Source of the DNA: CAYLSV01 sp964386435
GTDB taxonomy: Bacteria > Planctomycetota > Phycisphaerae > Tepidisphaerales > Tepidisphaeraceae
NCBI GenBank assembly: GCA_964386435.1
Contig: CAYLSV010000036.1
Coordinates: forward strand, 1-35,293
Reading direction: 5' to 3'
Length of the DNA stretch: 35,293 nt
This document shows positions 29,640-35,293 of the stretch, piece after piece. The position numbers were made by a program, and so were the translations under genes. The first letter of the stretch is position 1; every line of letters begins with the position of its first letter. Under the pieces are notes generated by a model, which saw only the letters and a program-made list of their open reading frames with translations, had not been told where the DNA came from and searched no databases.

Positions 29640-30647
29640 GTGCTGTCGATCGTCGTGCCCATCTTTAACGAGCAGGAGAACCTGCCCGAACTCGCCCGGC
29701 GGCTGCGTGGGGCGGCCGAGGATTCGGGGGAAGACTGGGAAATCGTCTTCGTCGACGACGGCAGCCGCGACGCCTCGCCAAGCATCCTCAGCGGCTTGGC
29801 GGCGGCGGACGGGCGGTTCAAGGTGCTGACGCTCTCCCGCAACTTCGGCCACCAACCGGCCGTCACGGCCGGTCTGGATGCCGCGTCCGGTGACGCGGTG
29901 GTGCTGATCGACGGCGACTTGCAGGACCCGCCGGAGGTCATCCCGCAAATGGTCGAGGCGTGGCGGGCGGGGGCGGAGGTCGTGACGGCTGAGCGGGCCA
30001 AGCGGGACGATGCCGGGTGGCGCTCGCCGGTGCGGGGGCTGGGGTTCAAGCTGTTTTACCCGTGGTTTCGCCGGTTCAGCGATCTGCCCGACGCCCCGGA
30101 CGCCGGCATCTTCGGGCTCATGGACCGCCGGGTGGTCGACCATCTGAAGCAATTGCCCGAGCGCAGCCGCTTCATCCCCGGCCTGCGCAGCTGGCTCGGC
30201 TTCCGCACGGCGGCGGTGCCCTACGAGCGGGCCGACCGCGCCGCCGGCAAGCCGAAGCAGAACCTGCCCCGGCTGATCAAGTACGCCGCCGACGCGACGA
30301 TCAGCTTCAGCACCAAGCCGCTCCGCCTGGCCACCTGGTCCGGCTTCGCCGTTAGCGGATTGTCGTTGTGGATGGCCGTCTACTACATCTTCAGCTACTT
30401 CATCAACGACAAGAAGGCCGACGGCTTCACGACGACCATCGCCGTCATCTTCTTCCTCGGCGGCGTTCAGCTCATCACCGTCGGCATCCTCGGCGAATAC
30501 ATCGGCCGCATCTACGACGAGGTCAAACAACGCCCCCTCTACATCGTCCGCGACCAACAAGGCTTCACCCCGCGAAAAGCCAAGCCCCCGGTCCGCCGCC
30601 AGGTCAAGACGCCTTCATCCGCCGCTCCAAATCCGACGGCACGGTGA
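29640..30647 (+). CDS. Family 2 glycosyltransferase with two membrane helices (GtrB/DPM-like)
   Basis: This 335-residue protein starts LSIVVPIFNEQENLPELARR, followed by IVFVDDGSRDAS (UDP-binding), LSRNFGHQPAVTAGLDAASG and LIDGDLQDPPEVIPQM (DxD-like metal site). The tail has two hydrophobic helices (about 230-255 and 265-290: WSGFAVSGLSLWMAVYYIFS and TIAVIFFLGGVQLITVGILG), ending with GEYIGRIYDEVKQRP. This is the polyprenyl-phosphate glycosyltransferase layout, which loads a sugar on undecaprenyl phosphate for cell-surface glycan or lipid modification. GTG 29640 is the start. The last 44 bases overlap the convergent Fic gene. Confidence 0.92.
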   Translation: MLSIVVPIFNEQENLPELARRLRGAAEDSGEDWEIVFVDDGSRDASPSILSGLAAADGRFKVLTLSRNFGHQPAVTAGLDAASGDAVVLIDGDLQDPPEVIPQMVEAWRAGAEVVTAERAKRDDAGWRSPVRGLGFKLFYPWFRRFSDLPDAPDAGIFGLMDRRVVDHLKQLPERSRFIPGLRSWLGFRTAAVPYERADRAAGKPKQNLPRLIKYAADATISFSTKPLRLATWSGFAVSGLSLWMAVYYIFSYFINDKKADGFTTTIAVIFFLGGVQLITVGILGEYIGRIYDEVKQRPLYIVRDQQGFTPRKAKPPVRRQVKTPSSAAPNPTAR

Positions 30648-31944
30648 ACACGAACGCCCGACCCCGCTTGCTCTTGATGAGCAGGCCGGCTTCTTCCAAT
30701 CCGAGCAAGTCTTTGCGGGCAGTGACCGAGGAGATGCGTTCGCGGCCGGCGTGGGAGGTGAACGTGTAAGCGGTTGCCGGGTTCCGGAGCGCGTGGGATA
30801 GCAGATGACGCTGCCTGCCGTTCAGGTGATTATGGCTGCTGCTGAGCGATTGATCGGCCTGCTGGATCTCTGCGGCTTTGCGAGTGATGTGGTGCTGGAG
30901 CGCGTCGACAGCCTCGCGCAGCACCCGGGTGTGGAACAGAAGGAAGTATGTCAGGTCGTTCTGATCCGTCTCCGTGTGCAGGTAGGCTCGGCCGTAGCGT
31001 GCGTAGCTCTTGATGATCTGCTCGGAGATCGACAAGTACTCGCACAGCCAGTAGCCGCTGCGGAGCATGGACCAGTAGAACAGCGCTCGAGCGGTCCGGC
31101 CGTTGCCGTCGACGAACGGGTGGTCGTGGCCGATCATGAAGTGGAGCGCGATGGCGCGAACGATTGGGTGGACCCACTCACCATCGCCGGGAGCGTCGTT
31201 GGCGAAGGCGCATAGCTGTTGCAGCCGCGCCGGCAATTCGTCGGCGGGCGGCGGCTGATGCAGAATTTGCCCCTCCATGTCTTCCACGACCACCCACGTC
31301 TCCCGCGCGTTCCGCAGCCGGCCGGCCGCGTCCGGGTTCTCCATCGTGCCCTCCGTCACGAGCCGATGAAGCTCGCACACCATGCCCGGCGTCAAGGGTT
31401 GTTGCCGCGACTCCACGATCCGCTCCATGGTGCGAAAGTTGTTGAGCACCATCCGCTCGCCCTTGCTGCGGGGCGGCCGCTCGGTGCGAAGCAGTTCGCG
31501 CGCCTCCTCCCGCGTGGTCGCCGCGCCTTCGATCAAGCTCGACATGATCGACTCTTCTTCGAGTGACTGCCGGATGAACTTCGTCCGGTCTCGCCCGCCG
31601 ATGCCGACATCCGGCAGGTCAATGTTGCCGGCAAGGTCGCGGTCGAACTCGTGCAACGCCTGCTCCAGCGGCTGCACGGCGGTGTAGGTAAGTGGAACGC
31701 CCGACATCCCGACCAGCGGCAGCGGCCTAGCAAGGAGCGAGCGGTTGTACTTGGTCAGCCACCACCACATTTCCGTCGTGAGGCCCTCCGGCGGCTCACG
31801 GTGACGCAACTCGTTCCAATGCAGGTACTTGCCGCTCTCGGTGAGCGGGCCGATCTGCGGGTTGTTGATCAGGCCGGCGATGAACGAGTGATACTCGTCC
31901 GTCGCCGGATCGGGCCGTTCCGGTGGCCGCTTGGGCATCCTCAT
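30604..31944 (-). CDS. Fic family protein (class II, with winged helix)
   Basis: This 446-residue protein has an N-terminal inhibitory motif SSLIEG (135-140; S/T-x3-E-G/N), which in class II Fic proteins blocks the ATP site, then the Fic core with HDHPFVDGNGRTAR (273-286; catalytic His275), and a C-terminal winged-helix-like part (about 370-440: GRERISSVTARKDLLGLEEA). Fic enzymes transfer AMP, or sometimes another group, to target side chains; the target here is unknown. The architecture is that of the common Fic/DUF4172-type group found on many chromosomes. Not obviously part of a toxin-antitoxin pair, because no short antitoxin gene is adjacent. The TACACT hexamer is 8 bases upstream of the ATG. 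Confidence 0.93.
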   Translation of the reverse strand: MRMPKRPPERPDPATDEYHSFIAGLINNPQIGPLTESGKYLHWNELRHREPPEGLTTEMWWWLTKYNRSLLARPLPLVGMSGVPLTYTAVQPLEQALHEFDRDLAGNIDLPDVGIGGRDRTKFIRQSLEEESIMSSLIEGAATTREEARELLRTERPPRSKGERMVLNNFRTMERIVESRQQPLTPGMVCELHRLVTEGTMENPDAAGRLRNARETWVVVEDMEGQILHQPPPADELPARLQQLCAFANDAPGDGEWVHPIVRAIALHFMIGHDHPFVDGNGRTARALFYWSMLRSGYWLCEYLSISEQIIKSYARYGRAYLHTETDQNDLTYFLLFHTRVLREAVDALQHHITRKAAEIQQADQSLSSSHNHLNGRQRHLLSHALRNPATAYTFTSHAGRERISSVTARKDLLGLEEAGLLIKSKRGRAFVFTVPSDLERRMKAS

Positions 31945-31952
31945 GACGACGA

Positions 31953-31958
31953 AGTGTA
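31953..31958 (-). promoter_or_regulatory. -10 element of Fic gene
   Basis: On the minus strand TACACT ends 8 bases before ATG 31944. The gap to gyrA (32058) also holds the gyrA hexamer. Confidence 0.4.
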
Positions 31959-32040
31959 GGCCAACTGTAACTTTGCGTAGGTGGTTATAGTTCGTGAATC
32001 GCCAGCGTGGTCGTAACAGGACTTTTCGCCTGATTTCGCC

Positions 32041-32046
32041 TAGAAT
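32041..32046 (+). promoter_or_regulatory. -10 element of gyrA
   Basis: TAGAAT, the closest match to the TATAAT consensus among these sites, ends 11 bases before ATG 32058. No clear -35 hexamer is visible at the expected place. Confidence 0.45.
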
Positions 32047-32057
32047 GCCGGTCCCCC

Positions 32058-34667
32058 ATGGCCGACGACATTACGCCCGAATCGCCGGCGCTTCCTGAGC
32101 GCATTGAGGACCTGAACATTGAGCGGGAGCTGCACGACAGCTACCTGACGTACGCCATGAGCACCATCATGGACCGGGCGTTGCCCGACGTCCGTGACGG
32201 GCTCAAGCCGTCGCAGCGGCGGATTCTGGTGACGATGAACGACCTCAACTTGGGGCCGCGGAGCAAGCATCGCAAGTGTGCGAAAATCACCGGCGACACG
32301 ACCGGCAACTACCACCCGCACGGCAACACCGTCGTCTACCCGACGCTGGTCCGCATGGGGCAGGACTGGGTCATGCGGCACACGCTGGTCGATCCGCAGG
32401 GCAACTTCGGCTCCAGCGACGGCGACCCGCCGGCCGCCGAGCGGTACACCGAGGCCCGCATGACCAGCGAGGCCATGGAGCTGCTGGCCGACATGAAGCT
32501 CGACACCGTCGACTACCAGCCGAACTACGAAGAAACAACCACCGAGCCGGTCGTCTTGCCGGCGAAGTTCCCGAACCTGCTCGTCAACGGCTCCACCGGC
32601 ATCGCCGTCGGCATGGCGTGCAACCTGCTGCCGCACAACCTGGGCGAGGTGTGCGATGCGATCGTGAAGGTCATCGAGGAGCCGGACGTGCCGCTGGCGG
32701 CGCTGCTCGACATCGTGCCGGGGCCGGACTTCCCGACCGGCGGCATCCTGATGGGCCGGCGGGGCGTCTTGGACGGCTACACCACCGGCCGCGGCCGGTG
32801 CACGGTGCGGGCCAAGACCGAGGTCGAGGAGGACAAGAAGGGCCGGCGGAGCATTGTCGTCACCGAGCTGCCGTTCGGCGTGATCCGCAAGAACATCTGC
32901 GAGGGCGTCGCCGAGGCGGCCAAGAACGACAAGATCCCCGACGTCAGCGGCGTCAACGACGAGAGCGGCCGCAAGCACGCCTGCCGCATCGTCATCGACC
33001 TCAAGAAGGGGGCCGAGCCGGAGGTGGTGCTGAACCAGCTCTACCGGTTCACGCAGTGCCAGATCACGGTGAGCATGATCAACATCGCCCTGGTCCGCCG
33101 GCAACCGCGGACGCTGGGGCTCAAGGATCTGATCGTCGAGTTCATCGCCCACCGCCGCGAGGTCATCACCCGCCGGACCCGGCACCTTCTCAAAAAGGCC
33201 CAGCAACGCGGGCACATTTTGGAGGGTCTGATCTACGCCGTCGTCGACATCGACGAGGTCATCCGCATCATCCGCAGCAGCCGCACGCGGGACGAGGCGA
33301 TCGAGAAGCTGGCCGCCCGGCGGTTCCAGATCGCCGCCGACCACCCGTACGCGCCGCAGATCCCACCGATCCTGCTGCAGCGTGGCGGCGACGACGGCAC
33401 CCGCCTCAGTCGCGTCCAGGCCGAGGCCATCGGCCGGCTGCAGCTCATCCAATTGGTCGGCCTCGAGATCGAGAAGCTGACCAACGAGTACCGCGACGTC
33501 GTCGCGGAGATCGAGGACTACGAGCGCATCCTCGGCAGCGAGGCGGCCGTGCTCGACATCGTCCGCGAGGACACGCTGGAGATCAAGGAAAAGTACGCCA
33601 ACCCCCGCCGCACGCTCATCGAGCAGCACGAGGCCGAGGCGATCGACCTCGAGAACCTGATCACGCCCGAGGAGGTCGCCGTCACCCTCAGCCACGGCGG
33701 CTACATCAAGCGGCTGCCGATCGATACCTACCGCAGCCAAAACCGCGGCGGCCGGGGCATCAAGGGCCTAGGCGCCAAAGAGGGCGATTTCGTCGAGCAC
33801 CTCTTCGTCGCCAACACGCACGACCACTTGCTGTTCTTTACCAACACCGGCCGGGTGTACGTCAAGCGGGTGTTCAACGTGCCGGAGATGGGCCGCACCT
33901 CGGCCGGGCGGTCGCTGGCGAACCTGCTCGATTTCCAGCAAGGCGAGCGTGTCGCTGGCGTCCTGACCGTCAGCGACTTCGAGCGTGAGGAAGCCTTCCT
34001 GCTCTTTTGCACCCGAAAGGGCACCGTCAAGAAAACGCTCCTCTCGGCCTACAGCCACATCAACCGCAACGGCATCATCGCCATCAACCTGGCCGACGAC
34101 GACGAGCTGCTCAGCGTCGCCTTGACCGGCGGCGACGACGAGGTGCTGCTGGGCACCAAGCAGGGCATGGCCGTGCGATTCGAGGAGAACGACGTCCGAG
34201 CCATGGGCCGCAACGCCGGCGGCGTCCGCGGCGTGCGGCTGGCCAAGGACGACGAGGTGGTCGGCATGATCATCGTCCCCAACAGCGGCGAGGAAGCCGC
34301 CGACGACACGGACGATGCCGCCGACGACGGCGAAGTCACAGACGCCGCCGGCCCGATGGTGCTCGTCGCAACCGAGAACGGCTACGGCAAACGCACCCCC
34401 GTGGGCCAGTACCGCAAAACCCGCCGCGGCACCAAGGGGGTCAAGAACATCCGCATGACCGACCGCAACGGCCCCGTCGTCGGCATGCTCGTCACCCACG
34501 GCGGCGAGGACCTGATGCTCATCACCGAGAAGGGCATCCTCAACCGCCAGTCAATCGACGGCATCAGCGCCTACGGCCGAGCCGCCGCCGGCGTGCGCAT
34601 CATCCGCGTCGACGACGGCGACCGCCTGGTCGCTTTGGCCAAGGTCGAAGCCGACGAAGAGGAGTGA
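32058..34667 (+). CDS. gyrA: DNA gyrase subunit A
   Basis: This 869-residue protein is the DNA-cutting subunit that, with GyrB, introduces negative supercoils. The N-domain starts near LHDSYLTYAMSTIMDRALPD and carries the catalytic Tyr130 in AERYTEARMTSE (E. coli Tyr122). The linker and coiled-coil follow, then the C-terminal beta-pinwheel from about 530, whose first blade has the GyrA-box-like QNRGGRGIKG, which indicates gyrase rather than topoisomerase IV. In the quinolone-determining region the residues equivalent to E. coli Ser83 and Asp87 are Thr91 and Pro95 (HPHGNTVVYPT). An acidic insertion (GEEAADDTDDAADDGEVTD) interrupts the last third. gyrB is not in this window. Confidence 0.96.
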   Translation: MADDITPESPALPERIEDLNIERELHDSYLTYAMSTIMDRALPDVRDGLKPSQRRILVTMNDLNLGPRSKHRKCAKITGDTTGNYHPHGNTVVYPTLVRMGQDWVMRHTLVDPQGNFGSSDGDPPAAERYTEARMTSEAMELLADMKLDTVDYQPNYEETTTEPVVLPAKFPNLLVNGSTGIAVGMACNLLPHNLGEVCDAIVKVIEEPDVPLAALLDIVPGPDFPTGGILMGRRGVLDGYTTGRGRCTVRAKTEVEEDKKGRRSIVVTELPFGVIRKNICEGVAEAAKNDKIPDVSGVNDESGRKHACRIVIDLKKGAEPEVVLNQLYRFTQCQITVSMINIALVRRQPRTLGLKDLIVEFIAHRREVITRRTRHLLKKAQQRGHILEGLIYAVVDIDEVIRIIRSSRTRDEAIEKLAARRFQIAADHPYAPQIPPILLQRGGDDGTRLSRVQAEAIGRLQLIQLVGLEIEKLTNEYRDVVAEIEDYERILGSEAAVLDIVREDTLEIKEKYANPRRTLIEQHEAEAIDLENLITPEEVAVTLSHGGYIKRLPIDTYRSQNRGGRGIKGLGAKEGDFVEHLFVANTHDHLLFFTNTGRVYVKRVFNVPEMGRTSAGRSLANLLDFQQGERVAGVLTVSDFEREEAFLLFCTRKGTVKKTLLSAYSHINRNGIIAINLADDDELLSVALTGGDDEVLLGTKQGMAVRFEENDVRAMGRNAGGVRGVRLAKDDEVVGMIIVPNSGEEAADDTDDAADDGEVTDAAGPMVLVATENGYGKRTPVGQYRKTRRGTKGVKNIRMTDRNGPVVGMLVTHGGEDLMLITEKGILNRQSIDGISAYGRAAAGVRIIRVDDGDRLVALAKVEADEEE

Positions 34668-34985
34668 TTCGCGGGTGAATGACAACCCGAACGAGCCGGG
34701 GTTCCGCCCGGCCGGAGCTTGCCTTCGCGGCTTGAGCGCCTCACGCGGCATCTGCGTTGGTGCTCCGTCGAACCTCGCCCGTTGGTTGTGGCGGATGAGC
34801 TTGGCTCCCGTATCACTCATGCCATTGCCCAATTACGCTGGGCGGGTTGGTGTCGTACCTGCGAAGATGGCAACCTCGGTCGCCGGGTCGCGAAGGTTTA
34901 GGCAGCGTCTTAAACCTAAAGAAAAACTCGTCATGTCATGTTGCGCCTGACGCGCGACCTCGCGTTGCAAACGAGATTGGAGGTC
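34668..34985. other. Region after gyrA, mostly non-coding
   Basis: About 320 bases. A 60-codon reading frame at 34719-34901 (TTG start, GGAG 1 base before it) encodes PSRLERLTRHLRWCSVEP and later HAIAQLRWAGWCRTCEDG, which I cannot place. It is listed here, not as a gene, because it is short and unsupported. No terminator hairpin with a T-tract is evident after gyrA. Confidence 0.5.
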
Positions 34986-35187
34986 ATGTCAGGCATGGCG
35001 ACAGTGGTTGATGTTGTGTTTCCCGCCGGCGGCAAGGTGGTGCCGGTAGATCATGGGTATCGGCTTTTCGCCGGGCTGGCAAGGGTGCTGCCGTGGCTGC
35101 ATGGGGAGGGGGCGGAACGGGCGGGGTGTTCACGCTCAGTGGCAAGCCCGGGCCGAAGGGGCTGGAGCTTAACCATCGATCGGCGTT
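34986..35187 (+). pseudogene. Broken Cas6/Cmx6-like N-terminal fragment
   Basis: From ATG 34986 or 34995, after a good GGAGG (34979-34983), one frame reads ATVVDVVFPAGGKVVPVDHG and continues YRLFAGLARVLPWLHGEG. This closely resembles the start of the Cas6 family known from type I-MYXAN loci (Cmx6), in which a VFPxxGxxxPxDHGYxLxxALxxxLPxLH pattern opens the first ferredoxin-like fold. After about 44 residues the frame is lost; another frame continues VFTLSGKPGPKGLELNHRSA, which also fits the family (L-x-L-x-x-R/S pattern), so one or two indels in a G-rich stretch near 35103-35130 seem likely. The remaining two thirds of the gene are absent, replaced by another start at 35201. No other cas gene or repeat array is visible. 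I cannot run a profile search to confirm. Confidence 0.5.
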
Positions 35188-35188
35188 C

Positions 35189-35194
35189 TACGAT
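35189..35194 (+). promoter_or_regulatory. -10 element of right-edge gene
   Basis: TACGAT ends 6 bases before ATG 35201. Confidence 0.4.
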
Positions 35195-35200
35195 GGTGGC

Positions 35201-35293
35201 ATGAAGCACCTTGCCGCCGCCGTTGTTGCCGGGTTGTCGTTTGCCGCCGTGGCTTGTGGGCAGACGGTGGAGGGGCCAATCGAGCCGGTGGCC
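35201..35293 (+). CDS. Partial secreted protein, N-terminus only
   Basis: The first 31 residues, MKHLAAAVVAGLSFAAVACG followed by QTVEGPIEPVA, form a textbook signal peptide: Lys2-His3, a hydrophobic core and either cleavage near CG-Q or a weak lipobox (AVAC). The frame stays open to the window end. The function is not predictable from this much. The start codon has a -10-like hexamer 6 bases upstream, as many genes here. Confidence 0.65.
   Translation, partial: MKHLAAAVVAGLSFAAVACGQTVEGPIEPVA

Noticed and set aside
30604..31944. Fic protein as part of a Fic toxin-antitoxin module
   Set aside because: The inhibitory motif is built into the same protein (class II), and no small antitoxin gene is adjacent.
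34905..34985. Possible CRISPR array beside the Cas6-like fragment
   Set aside because: The short CATGTCA-like words repeat only two or three times at uneven distances and have no repeat-spacer pattern.

Overview
The window looks like a chromosomal piece from a high-GC planctomycete, most likely of the Phycisphaerae type. This rests on two PEP-CTERM proteins ending in PEPA(S/T)xGLLAAAGLGL plus arginines, a DUF1559-like prepilin-type protein, a subtilase carrying the LEPRRLLSG motif near its N-terminus, a DUF4394 protein, high GC by eye, and large palindromic repeats that read as AEPAQP/PLPYGRGSV-like peptides. A 10-base N gap (1135-1144) shows that it is a draft scaffold.

Layout. 28-2685: a lactonase-family beta-propeller, a repeat-flanked assembly gap, and an overlapping spmA-spmB pair. 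2701-4678: a retropepsin-like zinc protease and a RimK-type ligase, each preceded by a large inverted repeat. 4709-7415: a PcfJ-like protein and a succinylglutamate desuccinylase/aspartoacylase-family protein. 7562-12626, minus strand: a PEP-CTERM alkaline phosphatase, a decayed alpha/beta-hydrolase tail, a GtaA-like glutaminase-family protein, and a PEP-CTERM DUF4394 protein. 12952-18986: accA, a three-gene two-component cluster (membrane PAS histidine kinase, single-domain response regulator, REC-kinase-REC hybrid), and a 7Fe ferredoxin. 19046-20753: an endonuclease III-like protein, a small membrane protein and an ACT-domain protein. 20809-22976: the rpsB-tsf translation unit with its own promoter, structured leader and terminator. 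23253-26903: a secreted subtilase divergent from an epimerase-coaD pair. 26968-28395: a promoter, a long structured leader or RNA, a prepilin-type protein and a terminator. 28605-31944: a transglutaminase, a family 2 glycosyltransferase and a Fic protein. 32058-34667: gyrA. 34668-35293: a mostly non-coding tail with a broken Cas6/Cmx6-like fragment and the start of a secreted protein.

The gene mix is mostly housekeeping (translation, lipid and CoA synthesis, replication) combined with planctomycete-style secreted proteins. No complete novel multi-gene system is visible. The most notable signals are these: (1) a TANNNT -10-like hexamer 5-11 bases before the start codon of 17 of 29 genes, pointing to widespread leaderless transcription; (2) the Cas6/Cmx6-like remnant at the right edge; (3) a strongly structured transcript with a good promoter at 26968-27384; (4) RimK fused to a TrkA-C-like domain next to its retropepsin-like partner; (5) several unrelated palindromic repeat families.
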